Assembly (NCBI GenBank): GCA_013365365.1
Contig: JABVXU010000191.1
Coordinates: 35,803 to 99,802, forward strand
Reading direction: 5' to 3'
DNA length: 64,000 nucleotides
DNA from: Cruorifilaria tuberocauda
Lineage: Eukaryota > Nematoda > Chromadorea > Rhabditida > Onchocercidae
In this document: in pieces, positions 24,260 through 37,700 of the stretch
How the letters are laid out: each line of letters starts with the position of its first letter
How positions within the stretch are numbered: position 1 is the first letter of the stretch
Notes under the pieces: model-generated
What the model saw: the letters and a program-made list of their open reading frames with translations, nothing else
Told to the model about the DNA's origin: nothing
The model's database searches: none
Program-made: the position numbers and the translations under genes

Positions 24260-27200
24260 TCAGTCCGGATGCACAAGAATCCATCGTAAGCCTAGTTTTT
24301 CTTTTAACCTAGATAGTTTCCGTATTTCAGTCATTTTAACCAGTGATATAAAAACGGTGCGCTTTGCAATCCATGATTCGCCTGTGAAGTTTACTCTGAA
24401 TATGAAATGAAATCAGTTTAAGATTTGATTTGAGCAACTTTTTTTAGATGACGATTTCACTAAAAGATAATCGAAAAATTTTTCTTTATCTACGGATTTT
24501 GATTTAACTTTTCTTCCTTTACTTTATCTTATCAACTGATTCTGAATTTTCAAAAATATTTAATCACATTCGCTTTCAATGAAACTTTAACTTCAATTAT
24601 ATCTGCCCTATCTACTATCTAGCGAAACCGCAGCCAAGGGAACGGGCTTGGCAAACACAGCGGGGAAAGAAGACCCTTTATAATTCTATCTGCCGATTAA
24701 ATAGAACAACGCATTACCTTCGAGCGTATGCATCGGGTTTCGGTAAATCATAATTGATTACAACCATCGGTGATTTCAAATCAATCAAACCACGGACATA
24801 TCCCGTTGTTATCATAATACGTACTTGACGCAATTCGAATGCTTCTATAGCAGTGTGAATATCGCTCGATGACATTTCACTAGTCTATACGATATAGCTA
24901 TACATTAAACAATCAAGTAACAAGTAAGGAATAAGTAAGTTAGACAAAGATTCCCGCTGTCGGTAAAAGCCGAAATTACATAAAAATAAGTGTTTTCTGT
25001 AGATGATAAAATTATAGGTGGGAAATCTTTGTCTAAATATGATCAATTGAAATAGATCTTATGCTTTTTCTATTTCAATTCATTGTCAGTTCATCATCCT
25101 CTTCAAAAGGTCAACTGTCATCGTCTTATCGCTGATTAGTTTCAACTTGTTCACATTATTATTAATGTGTTGTAAACATATGAGGCTTATTGAACACCAC
25201 GTCAGAACATCCTTGGGTAGGATTGGAGTAGGATTTCGTACCACTAGGATTGGATTGAGGAGGATTCCTGAATGAACCTTCTTACCGTGGAGCTGACCCG
25301 ATTTCGATATGCTCATATCATCAGCTCATGAAGTTCTCTGAATCCATTATAACTGAGGTCAGGGACCAACTAAGGGATCCTACCGAAACGCATTTCCGAT
25401 CGTTTGAATTAACTATTATCATATCGCAATCGACTATCTTGACTTATTTGTTGTATCTTACAACCTTTGCGTCTCTCTAACTTTTCCGACACCCTCAAGT
25501 AATTAAAGATGAGAGATGATGATTTGAATATAATAACCTCTAAGATCTCATAATTAAAGTTAGAATTTCATCTAGCCATACTTTTCATCATAATAAAACT
25601 ATTTATTCTGGTTGTAAACTCGATCAAATTAATTTCAAATGGATAAATGAAACTTATTTTGAATAATATCATGAATAATATCTGAATATTTTTCATCGTG
25701 TTCAATCCATTATCATTCAATTTATCACTAAGATAATGATTTTAAGATGATAAAATGATAAGACAAACCAATGTAACTACTGGTAAATTTTGTGTTCTTA
25801 ATATTTTCGCATTTGCTAAGGTAGTTCCTTGTATGTTACAGCAAATAAGAATCGGCACTGATGTGCTTATTCGACATAAATCGCCTAATACATCCATTTT
25901 TCGTAGCTAAAAAAGTGACAAGTAAAAAAATTGGTGATAAGCTAAATCAATGAATTGTTGAATGATTACGAAGAAATGTTGTAAAGTTTGCAACATGAAT
26001 TAGTGGATTGAAATTTATCATAAACCTTGGAAAACTTAAAAAAAAAACATAAATTCTCAAAGGTAAAATAAATTTTCCTTTCTGCCCTATCTAGTGGAAT
26101 CTATTTCAAGAATTGGAAAAGTTAATAAGGAAGAGCACAAAGCCAAATAGTGAACTTTTTTTTTCACTAATTTAAACAATCAATTGTTTGCATCTTATGT
26201 CAATTTGATAAGTAATTCAAATTAATAAATTAAAATTTGTCACTAATACCTTTAATAAAATCCAGTTTTGTTTCAAAAAATTTTGAACCACGGAAATTAC
26301 AAATTTTGTTAATGTTAAGATGAAATATGCAATTAGTATAATTATAATGATAATTGATATTATTAATTATCAGATAATTATAGTTATCTTTTATCATCTA
26401 TTTTTAATAGATTCTAGCGTTAATGTATTTTATATGATACTTAATTAATTGCTTTGCATGATATTATTCGGTAGCAAACCTCATCCGAGACATATAAAGC
26501 AAAGTGATTCACGTCAATGAGACCTGGATTTACGCTATAGCAAGTAACATTATCAATGAAATTTTTGATTTGACGTACAATTGGAACATTGGGTGGTAAA
26601 TGCAACGTTACCTAAAATAAACTTGAATAACTCTAAGTAAGTTAATGTGAAATGTTATCTTCATCTATTGTGTGATACTTAATTTATCAATAAAGAATTT
26701 AAGAATATTTCAACATTTATTCATTATCATATCATTTAAAGTGATGAATGATTGTATATCATGATGAAGAATTTTATAAACATTTTTAAATTTGCGAGAA
26801 ATATTTTGTATGAAATTTTGAAATTAACATTATTTACATAAATACTTGTTGGTTCATATAAGCATATAGGTTAAAGTATACATGAATCTATCACATTCTA
26901 AATTTAAATGAATTTAATTGAACTGAAGTATGAGATATTTTTGAGAAGAGATACAAATCAATAAATGATCAAACAAAAGTATTTAATCTTGTTAATTATA
27001 AATCTCTCGATGATTAATTATTACGTAAGATAATTTAATTTGCAATACTTCTTTACATGAATATGTCTTTGAATGAAGCCAAGCACTCGTTCTAATGATC
27101 GTTTCAGTGGAAAATGGACCATTGCAACGGAATCGAGGATGAATAGTTCTTTGATAAACATTGGTTCTATGAAGAAGTTTCATTATATAATGATTTAAGA

Positions 27201-28386
27201 TTTCAAATAAGACTAGAACAGAAGTAATTAAAGTTAAATTGTCATTTAAAATTATAATTTAACTTTAATAGTTTCAATAAGTTAAAAAATTTTTAGCTTT
27301 TTTTTTTGCTTACCAAATAAATCATTTGTACAAGAAATTAGGCGAACTTAAAGTATATTAAGTATTAAACATTTTAGAATTTTGATGATGAAGGATAAAA
27401 ATGATACAAAAAACCGATATTGCTTAATTCTCAGATTTCCTGAAATTTTTGTTAAAATCAGATGATGACATGATATTGATCACTTTATTAGCAATTAATT
27501 GTAATTATCGCTGAGATAATAGCTTGATTATGATAAATCACTCAATTGCGATAATTATATCTTCAAATGATACGAGTTTGTAAAAAAAATTTTTAAATCA
27601 GACGATACCAATAAATTGTTTCATTATTTGGGAAAATATTCAATTTCAAAATAAAAACCATAAAAGCTTATCGATAAATCATTCAAATGATTAGTAGCGT
27701 TTAAAGATTTAATGAAATTAAAATCTTCAATAATCTTGGAAGTTACGTTATTGATTGATTACATTACTTGATAGATAATGTTTTAATCAAAAAAATGATA
27801 CGCTTAGCTTACTTAATACATTCCGATAAAGAAGTAAATCAACCCTTCCCACTGTACCAACCACAATAAAAGGGTTTTGTCGCCTTATCTCCTCCACCTG
27901 TTCTTCAAACCTTCGATCACTGATACACGCCAAACATTTCGTTTCTCCAACATCCTCATTTAACTGTCTTGTTACCTTCAATTTTGAGTATTTCAAATTT
28001 TCAAATATTGCAAGAAAAGCATCTTATATCATAAAACTATGAAATTATCGCATTACAAAATTAATTTCTTGAAGTGCAAATTTCATTTACGACGATTATT
28101 ACTTATTACTTCTTTTGATAATTTAGAAATTCAAAGGCATTTTTTGCTGATCGATAAAATAAAAGTAAAATAACATGAGAGGAGAGCAGTTAGCAAAAAA
28201 TTTATGGGTCATGAAATTCCAAAAATCCAAATTAAATCATTTTCCAAAGATTTTAATTGAATCGAAGTGTGATTTTCACTATACCTTGAAGGTAAGTTCA
28301 CGAGTGAGAACAATGATAACCACTTGTATCTCTTGGAGATTTTGTTCGATACATCCTAATGCTTGTCTTCGTAATTCAATTTCCAT
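24260..28386 (-). CDS. Degenerate DEAD-box (eIF4A-like) protein
   Basis: Seven exons join in phase: 28285-28386, 27813-27975, 27057-27166, 26480-26611, 25769-25906, 24718-24884 and 24260-24395 (stop TGA). They give 315 residues that align colinearly with both RecA lobes of eIF4A. Nearly every helicase motif is changed. Ia PTREL is LTREL, Ib TPGR is TVGR, II DEAD is DSVA (FILDSVAMV), III SAT is LPP, V TTD...ARGID is TTG...VRGLID, and VI HRIGRxGR is RRVNFTGES. Structural stretches survive, for example LVINYDLP-like VVINYDLPKPDAYARR and FIVVGTVGRV. ATP hydrolysis is therefore unlikely. The Walker A exon was not found intact; the ATG used is simply the first in-frame codon, and candidate 5' exons lie at 29317-29575. 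It is either a non-catalytic paralogue or an ageing pseudogene. No stop or frameshift breaks the seven exons. Confidence 0.72.
24606..24677 (+). pseudogene. 28S rRNA fragment, dispersed (72 bp)
   Basis: This segment reads as the conserved part of large-subunit rRNA that includes CTACTATCTAGCGAAACC, AGCCAAGGGAACGGGCTTGG and CAGCGGGGAAAGAAGACCCT. It differs from the metazoan consensus at only a few bases. Similarity stops abruptly on both sides. It lies in sense orientation on the + strand, inside the last intron (24396-24717) of the - strand DEAD-box gene, with no other rRNA nearby. It begins in the part of 28S where R1-type non-LTR elements insert. Confidence 0.88.
24940..25036. repeat. Inverted-repeat element, 18-19 bp arms
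   Basis: TTAGACAAAGATTCCCGC (24940-24957) is mirrored by GTGGGAAATCTTTGTCTAA (25019-25036) with two differences, about 60 bp apart. It sits in the DEAD-box gene intron 24885-25768 and looks like a tiny MITE or a foldback. Confidence 0.65.
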
Positions 28387-28584
28387 TTTTGAAATTTACC
28401 AAATATTCCTAGAAAAATTATTTTGGAAAAAGGAATTGCCGATAAGCAGAAATTATAATCACAATTTCATTTTCTAAATCTTATTGAAAATGTAACAACC
28501 TTTTTTATCCCATAATTTCATCCTAAATTTTAGCATCTCACCTGTGTTACCTATATTTAAATTTTATAACCGATTGAAACATAC

Positions 28585-28610
28585 ATATTTCAGATAGCCA
28601 TCTGAAATAT
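28585..28610. repeat. Perfect inverted repeat, 11-bp stem
   Basis: ATATTTCAGAT and ATCTGAAATAT flank the loop AGCC. The stem contains TTTCAG in both orientations, but no exon was found on either side. Confidence 0.6.
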
Positions 28611-29233
28611 TATCTTCCTAAGTAATTAATTACCCGCTTTTAATTCATTCACACCTAAATTTGCTAATAATGGATTGTCAATATAAGTAAACTATCTAAA
28701 ACATTAGCAAATGTTGATATGATCAACAACTTTTTCTTTATTGTCACATTAATATTTGGCGCCTTTCTTTCTTTCTTTTCAGGTAATCCCGGGGTAGATC
28801 CCGGATAAATGCGCATATCAGTGAGCAGAGCTAAGTTTTTATTCTCTAAAAAACTTTCTAATCAAATATATTACCTAAATTCCTTTGTTGAATAATAATG
28901 AATTCTGCACAGAGAATAAAACCTTTGTCGATCATCATTTCCATCTAGTGATATCTTATCTACTAAATTTTTTGTTAAAAGAGTGATTTTGAGAAGTTGT
29001 ACTGTTTGAATTTGTAAAGATTGATATTCTTGAATTGTGCAGTATTGACAAGCTCCATTTTATTTTAAATGCTTCATGCAAATGAATTTATCGAGAAAAA
29101 AATGACTTTGAAATTGAATGGTTTATTATCGCGATTGGTATTGTAAATTTTAAAGTAATTTTCAAGACTGTAAGCATAGGTTGGGAATTTTGGAAAAATA
29201 TTTTTCATTTGAAGCAAATGGTAGGAAAAAACA

Positions 29234-29280
29234 AAGAGAGAAAGAGAGAAAGAGAGAGAGAGAGAGAGAGAGGGAGAGGA
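29234..29280. repeat. (GA)n microsatellite
   Basis: An impure GA/GAAA run of about 47 bp on the + strand, in the intron or upstream region of the DEAD-box gene. Confidence 0.85.
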
Positions 29281-29316
29281 GGGAAGGGTAAAAAGAGAAT
29301 AGCACGGTATACATAC

Positions 29317-29575
29317 CTGCACAACAAACGGCAAGAGATAAGAGCAGTTTTTCCTTAGTGTTTGAAGATAATTCCGTCCTACCATTTCGGTAGTTATGAA
29401 AAGTAAAACTAATTAAGTTATTTCATGTCGAATTCATTTCATTTATTGTTAGCATTAAATGAATACAATAATTTACTAATATGGAAACACCTAAACTTGA
29501 CTTTAAAGTTTTCTCTTCGGCATCTTTTTTGAGATAAGCATCAACTTTCCTTGAAATGACCTTCAACTTGCTCAT
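29317..29575 (-). other. Candidate 5' exons of the DEAD-box gene
   Basis: Two segments join in phase: 29491-29575, an ATG-started MSKLKVISRKVDAYLKKDAE-type lysine-rich exon, and 29317-29378 (GRNYLQTLRKNCSYLLPFVV), with plausible GT/AG edges. The second could correspond to the stretch before the Walker A motif, but alignment is weak and the exon that should follow is not open. They may instead be chance or a separate small gene. Confidence 0.3.
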
Positions 29576-30203
29576 CCTCTCTTACCCGGCTCTTCTTCAA
29601 ATATCACTTTTGGAATTATCCAACTCACTATCCATCGACAATTTGCTAAGGCACTGTTTACTTTGAGAGTTATTACGATTAAATTTTCTTTGATCAATCA
29701 TTTCTTATGTGAAACATCCAAATATTTTTCCGAGAATATTATAGCTTTTTCTGAAGCCTAAATAACAGTCAGGTTTGGAAATCATCAGAAAGCTAAACAT
29801 CTCATAAAGCTTTTTGACATCGTTTCTCAAGAAAACGATTAAAATATAATTAAGTGTGGCTGTACCAATTGAACTTTTAACATTGTACAGTGATCACTAC
29901 AAAGAAAGAAAGAATATCAATTTTTTAATATATAAAAGTTTTATGAATTCAAAGAAATCTAAAACACAACCGATATTCATTTTCACAAGCAGTATAAAGA
30001 AAAATTTTTTCCAAAATAGAAAAAATAGCAAATTTTTGAATGGCAGTTTTTTCAAAAACTTATTGGTAGTAAAAACGACAGTACTAAATATTTTAACAAA
30101 AATATCTCATTATGAAAACCATTATCATGTACGATAAAAATACTGTTCCTTGAATATTTTTCGATAATTAAAGGAAACAATATTAGAACTCTTAATGAGT
30201 TTA

Positions 30204-33200
30204 CTAGAGAGATTTACTGTCTGTTAAAAAATGATTTTTTATTGCTAATTCGGCTACTGAACGATCTAAAAAAATTCGTTTCTGCTTGATAACACATGCC
30301 ATATTGATACATTTGTTGTAATCGATGCTGATTGATCGTAATGCTGTAAAAATAAAAAATGAATATTTCCCAAAAGTTGGAAGAACTAGGATTTTATTAA
30401 AATATAATATGGAACAGCAGAGAAAATAAACAAATATAATTCTATATCCAGTTCCACGTACTATATTACCCTGAAAATGTTTACCACAGGAAACGTAATC
30501 GCATCCAACTTAACCTTACATGATGCTATCTATTAACGAATGGTCACAATACTCTACATGTTACTAAAAATTCTGTGTCGTTTCGACCTAATTTATATTT
30601 CCACGCAAATAAAGATTTGTATTTTACAATATTTAATCAAAGCACGAGGAAAATAATGAATATTATAGAAGAATTACTGCTTTGAAAATCGTAACTTACA
30701 GAGACATTTACGGCATTTATCATTGAGTTGAGCAAGAAGATGCTTTTCTCGGTAATGATTACATACTGAGAGTAAAAAAGCTTTAGAATCAGTGATGCAT
30801 TTTCCACACCACAAACGTGCACCTAATGCTCCACAACTGAAATTGGAATTTTCTCATTGGAAATGAAGTGAGACCAATGCATCGGTTGAAAGAATTTAAA
30901 CCAGAATACAAATATAAAAATCTTCCCAAAAATATTATATATATTGCCCCTGTTTATTAGTATTTGCAATGATGATATTCGGTATGAACGCTTTCCGCTT
31001 TACTCATAATAAATATTAAGAATATAAACGACAAACTTGTAGCAACCAACAGCCGTGGGACAATGCCATTCAATTTTCAGAGGAACCAAGTCAAAAGCTC
31101 GATGGAGCGAAGGCAGCACTTGACGTCTTACGTAATATTCAAAATTAATTTTTAAACGACGATCAAAAATAAATTCTTCAGGTTCACGAACGCATGATAT
31201 CAAAGTGCTGTTTGGTTCACCATAAATAATTACATATGGAACTCGCTCACCAACTTCTGGTTCATAACGTGGACATATAGCTTTCCTTTTCCTGAAATGA
31301 AAAATTTTAGAAATGTTGGATATGTTTAAATAATAAGCTTCTTAATATTATAGCAAAGAAAATCCTTTAATCCTCACTCGGCTATCAACTTCGCTGCTAC
31401 AACAGCAGATTCCGCATATGATTTGCGATATTCACGACTGAAGATAAAGTCAGATAACGGGAGTTGTTGAAGATTCGAAAGTTGCATATCCAAATAGCGT
31501 ACCATCCGATTCATATCATTGATGAAAAGTAAACGCAAAGCTTTCTCCAAAATCTAAAATCCAGCTACACGATTCATGTATAAAAGAGCAAAAAATCAAT
31601 GACGAAAACTCTCGCTTAGTTATACATTGAATTCAGTTCATTAATTCATTTATCAGTTATTGTTATTGAGATCAACTTAAAATTGGAAAGCGAACTATTT
31701 TACACTTATCTTAACAAAAAAGCGCGAAATATACCTTTGAAACAAGCGGACACGAATCCCTCCGAACTGTTTCAATCCCTTTGGCATCGAAGATACCTTC
31801 CATATCATCAACACTCTCATAGCTCATTCCTACATATCGTTTCTTAGATTCCAAAATAAGTGGATGCATAATTTTTTCTAATTTTAACTTCACTGGATTT
31901 GGATTTTCTCTGGTCACATCATCAGCAATCTTTTTGCCAATATTAAAGGCTTCAGCTCGAGTTGCTCCTGAAAAAAATTTCATCTTACATATATAATCAT
32001 ATTCAGGAAGTACTTTCTTTATAATATCTTGACAACCATTCTAATTGTTACTAATTATGCTTTCAGTTATCATAATTTGTAAAATAAAACGAAAGCAAAC
32101 CTGGACAAATTACAAACATGCTATCAGTATCGCCATAGATTACACGTGAATTTCCGTAAGCTCCCTCGCTAACCAATTTCATAGCTCGCTCCAAAGTTTC
32201 TCTCCCCTGAAATACTATAAATGACTAAAAATCTAAATATTTTCTATCTCGTTTATAGCTTTTTACCTCACTGATTTGTTTCGAAAGTGGATTTAAACCT
32301 AACCTTGCCTACAATAGCATCAGCGACTTCGACACACGGCATTCGGCCACTGAAATTTGCTGCTGCATAACCGTATGTTACATTTGCGATCAATTTTAAC
32401 GCCATTTGACGTGCTTCCAATATACGAGCCATTCGCTATAAAAAAATTATGCACATAAATTCGAAGGTAAATAAGCAACTGTGGACATCCGATAGAACCG
32501 ACAAAAAGGAATCTCTGATGGAAATCTTTCTTAAAAAGAATTCTCTCCTTTATCAAATATATAATTTTCATTTGTTAAGTTCTGTTTGATTACATCTTCA
32601 AATCGAATTCTTCTTAACAAGAGTTTGGCTTGAGAATAAAAAGATTATTATAACTTTGCATCAATTAACATCTTTGACAGCTACAAGCTTCTCGAGAAAT
32701 ACAAACATACTTAAACGAACAACAATTATATTTGTTATATAATGTAAAATCCAATAATTTTAAAAACTCAGGCTTTCAAAAATTTGTCTTTTAGCTGCTA
32801 TAAGTCTAATAATCTTCTCTTTGTAATATATATAAAAATAAACAAACAAAGAGCGCATAACGATTAATAAAACAGAGAGCTACAGAACTATATACAAAAA
32901 AGATGGCAAGTCTAACGTACTCGATCTTTTTTGGATTCTTTTGCAGCTTTTTTCACCATTATTCTTGTATTCAATATTTCTTCAAGCATCACAGGCATTA
33001 AACCTTAAATTATCGACAATTATTATAAAAAGAAGTTATTGCAGAACTAGGAAGTAGAATTCCGAAATCAAACCAAAAATCTAAAGCTAAATGGAGAAAA
33101 AGTAACCTCTTCGAACACTTTTTTGACAAAAAATAGCTCCTGTTGGCGATATGTGTAATTTATTGGTGGCCAGCATGGAAACAATATCATCTATCTGAAC

Positions 33201-34759
33201 AAAATTTATGAAGCGACAATATTTACTAAGCGCCTAACCTCACCAAATCAAATAAGTCATTGAAATTAGTTTTAAACTACATCTTCAAGAGAACGATGAC
33301 TGCTAATAAAGACAAAAATAAAAAAAACAGTTTTAAGAAATTAAGAAAACGGTAATGACTTAAAAATGTGCTGTAATAAACAAATAAAAACTATAGTAAG
33401 ATTAAATAATTAAAAGAAATATTGCTTTTATGAATATGATTAATGGACATCGATGAATGATATTCAGAAAGCAGTACAAACGAACCGGACAATTATATTC
33501 CAAACCACCAAATTCGATTATTCTATTTGTTGAGCAGATATTCTCAATATGTGATATCTTCCCCAAGCATGTGGTGAAACAATAATTGTAAGCTATAATA
33601 ATAGATGGATAGAGGGACTGAAAATCGAGCACAATTACTGGATCACGGTAGAAACCTGATTCGGGTTCCATAGTTAACGGTAATGTTTCTGGTGAGCACA
33701 TTCTGAAAAAAAATATTTAAGAATATGAAAAGTGGGAGAGAAACAAAAAATGGATTTAATTCTGCAAAAAAATTTAGGAAGTTTTTATATCGTACCATGT
33801 TATTTTAAAACAATATTAAACTTACGCCGCTCTTTGAGCAGGAGAGATGCTAGGAGCAGCATACTTTTCTCGACGTGCAAGACGCAAAAGTACTGACTCA
33901 ACTCGAAATTGTGAACCACGTGTTAATACTTCATTGAACTAAATTTAAAAATTTCGAAATATAATTGCTTCCATAAACCACAACATGATCAAAACAATAA
34001 AAACAAGCAAAAGAGAAAAAATAAAAATTCCTAATACCTGTATACCATAAAGACGTGCCATTTCTGACATCCTCGTGAAAAAATCCAGTCGCAAAAGAAT
34101 TAAAAGGTCCAACTGACAACATAGCTTCATATGCCTCAGAACCAGGACACTAAACATTTTTTCCAAAAATCATAAACTTTTTGATGTCAAAACCTAACAT
34201 TTTAAGAACTGTGGATCTCTGTGGACACTTCATTAACCATAATTTTTACCGAGAATGGCTTTCGATACTGTCCTTCTCGCTACTTATCAGTCTTTTTGTG
34301 TTAAGCTGCTTGTTAAATAATGTTACCCTTTGTTTAGCAGTGGTGAAATATATACGTCTAATATGCGAAAAATGTTGTATGGTAACTTATCTATTTTACT
34401 GATAGAATTAGGTCGTTCAGAGAAGAACTTGAGTCAAAAATTAAAAAACAGACGCAAATTACTCTTTTCTACACAAATGAAAATATGTCAGAAAGATATA
34501 ATTACAAATTACATCAAATCTCTTTTGCCAGACAAAATCCAATCTGAGAGCGTTGGAAAGCTATACTGAGGAAATCTCCGCTTCAAAACACTGTTGACGA
34601 CATTTGAAATAGTATAATTCCTGAAAAAAGAAATATGACTTTTTAAAACATCTCTATTCTGGCGTGAAAACAGCTATATTTTTGGATAATGAAGTTCAAA
34701 TGATTAAATGATTAAAAGAACATATATGTTTGCATAGATCAAAATCAGAACTGTAACAG

Positions 34760-34799
<40 letters not shown>

Positions 34800-37700
34800 A
34801 CACGCAATATCTTAAGTCGATTAAATATAACTTTGTGTATTCCTACTCAGAATTCCTGTTTCAAATGAGATCGAAAAAATTAAACCTTAATGCAATTTCG
34901 TGTCGAAGAATACGCCACATATTTATAAGTATTCTACCTCTTGGAGTTGGATCTAATACTTTTGTCCATCGGCTTTTTTTCTGCTGGTCGGGACGGTAAT
35001 AATCATTGATCTCTACAAGTATCGAACTTATATGATATGACAAACGAAAATTTTTGCAAACATGTGATCATTAGTGCAATGTGCTCATTCATCCCATGTT
35101 AAGCGATTATTGATGGTTGCCAATTTCAATTCGCTAAGACTTTCACTTCTACAATAGCGATAAGCATAACATATGGTATTCGAAGCGCCACAATAATTTC
35201 TCCCCACCCTCCTCCGCTTTTATTCTTTTCAACTAAAAACTTGTACCTTATAATACTCCTTTAGCATTTGAAATTTTAAGGGTTCAACTATGGTTTTCAT
35301 GAATTTTCGAATGTTTTGTAAAATGAGATTCAAAGAAAAAAGATATAACATATACCGACAGGGACCCGTGAAATTTCCGATAGTAAGTTCAGTCCAACTG
35401 CAAGCGATCTTTCAGTCAAATAACCCCAAGAATACCGCTGAGTATTGTATCCAATAACTATATCCGGATCGTATCTGTAATTCCGTAAGTTGCGGCATTC
35501 CCTATTAAAACAGTCAGTTATTAAGTCAAATCAATAACTAATGATTAAGCTTCTAGAGAAGATACCAACAGGGCGAGATACATCTCAGTGAAACAAAGCA
35601 ATTTCTGAAGTAGCTAAAGGGAAAACGGAAAAAACCAACCTTCGAACAACATTGACAAAAGCACCGAACAATTCAACCTCAGAAGTTACGAAAGTATAAA
35701 GTTCATTCTGTCCAACCAGTCCTTCATCCATGTTTAATAAAGCACCACTCACGTTATTCACTTTATCTTGTATGCAAACGTCCACCGAAATTGTATAAAA
35801 TATTCCCAAAATCTAAAATATGCATGAAATAACTTTGGAAAATCTGACAACTGGAGATTCAAAGTATTATTAATATGAAGATAATGAAGAAATCTTTACA
35901 CATAATAAGAGGTCACCTGATCATGCTGTGGGTCGGGTACCGGCATTCCGCGTGATGGTAATGCAAGAATTTCCATAGACATCACGCAGAGATGATGAAT
36001 ATCAGTTTGTTCTACTTCGCTAGTTGATGGAGTTGTCAAAGGGATAATTAAAGTTTCTTCCAGTTTTTCCTTTTTATCTTCATACTGAAATTTTACATCA
36101 GTTGAAATCAAACTAAATTTCCACATTCTCTACCAAAAATTTTTATTTTTTCCTTTAACTATCTGGCTAATGAAGAATTACATCAATGAAACTGAGCCTT
36201 TCACTGGACGATTCGGTGGAAAATTGCTCAGCAACTGTTTTTTCCGGTTGAATTTCAATAAATTCTTCTAAAGAAGTATAAGTACATATAAATATAAGAA
36301 ATATGATAGTCATTCGCAATTCAAAATTTTACTGTGTTTTTCATATGGACTCTCTCATTAGATCACACAATATTTCGACTAAAGCGTTATTTGGATAATC
36401 GTGCATAAAATATGCAATCATTCACAACAAATTCAAAACTTGCTAGCTAAAATTTTCAAGCAAAGGAACTCAAACCAATATCTGTAGTGAAGGATTCAGT
36501 ATCGCATATCTGATTCTTCTTCCTTCGAACAGGTAGTCGTTTAGAAGGACGCAACCACTGTTCACTTTTCGAAGACATTAATTCGAAACTGCAAAACATG
36601 AAGTTTGTAAATAATGTTCAAAAAACATTTATTGAAATTCTAACAGTAGTAATAAAAAGTCGTTATCAAATTACGAAAACATTAGTTTTGGTAGGAGTTT
36701 ATGTGAAAATTGAAGTAATTTTGAAAAGTGGATGGCCATAATATTACGCCTATTCAGTCAGTATTTTACAGTATTCATTAAATAATAATTTAATTTTGAT
36801 TTTCGTCAACTGAAGAAAAAGCTTACTCCTTTTCAAAAACAAAGTTTTGTTCGCTCTTAGGAATCCAGGCACTTTCAATATCCATTTCATAACTTTGTGC
36901 AAAGTTTATCGCCTCCTAAATAATGCTACATAAATAAAGCTATAGAAACTATAGAGTGATAAGATAAAATATAAATATTGGAAAACATTTATCTTGAACA
37001 ATCACTTCATTTTCAATCCAATTATCATCTCGCTGAGAAAACTGACTTCTTTCGCGACTGAAAATGTCATATTATTATTTCTCTGCTATCTGGTTTGAAC
37101 AAAATAAAAATAAAAAAAATGTCCAATGCATGCTTACACCTCAGAAAAATCATGATAATATATCTTGATGTGAATAAGTTTAATGAAAATAATTACACAC
37201 TTTTTAGAGGTCGTATTAGAAGCAGATGCTTGCGAAGTTTTTGGTGGAAATGACAGCCCGGAATTTTGTAAACTTCTTCCCGAACAGCTAGAACCAATCG
37301 CTAAATTAGTTGGGCTTCTGGGACTTTCTGGTTGACTTCCAAACAAATCATTGCTATTCGTTGACTACAAGAGATTTTATCATTAATTGAAATCTTTGCA
37401 ATATTTATAATTCATTAAAAAGGAAAAATAAATTTGAAGTATTGGAATAAAGAAAATCGCTTAATTGGATTACAAAGAATAAACTCTGAAATGCTTTTGA
37501 AAATTTTAAATGAGCAAAACAGTTTTCTCTATTCCAATAGAAAATCTCTATTTAACCAATCCATGTTTTTTTGAAGTTTCTATTTAGCTTCTATAATACT
37601 AAAGAAATCGCAAATAATTCACTGAATATTATGCCCCTGTCGACATCAGTAAAATCAATTCTAAAATAAGGGAATCTTGCTCCTTAAACTAGACCTGCTG

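Noticed and set aside
25086..25316. 76-codon - strand ORF inside the DEAD-box gene
   Set aside because: The family-matching exons on either side (25769-25906 and 24718-24884) join directly in phase, so this lies in an intron; no similarity recognised.
34181..34569. + strand ORFs overlapping rev-3
   Set aside because: They are antisense to rev-3 exons and introns that carry clear polymerase homology on the - strand.
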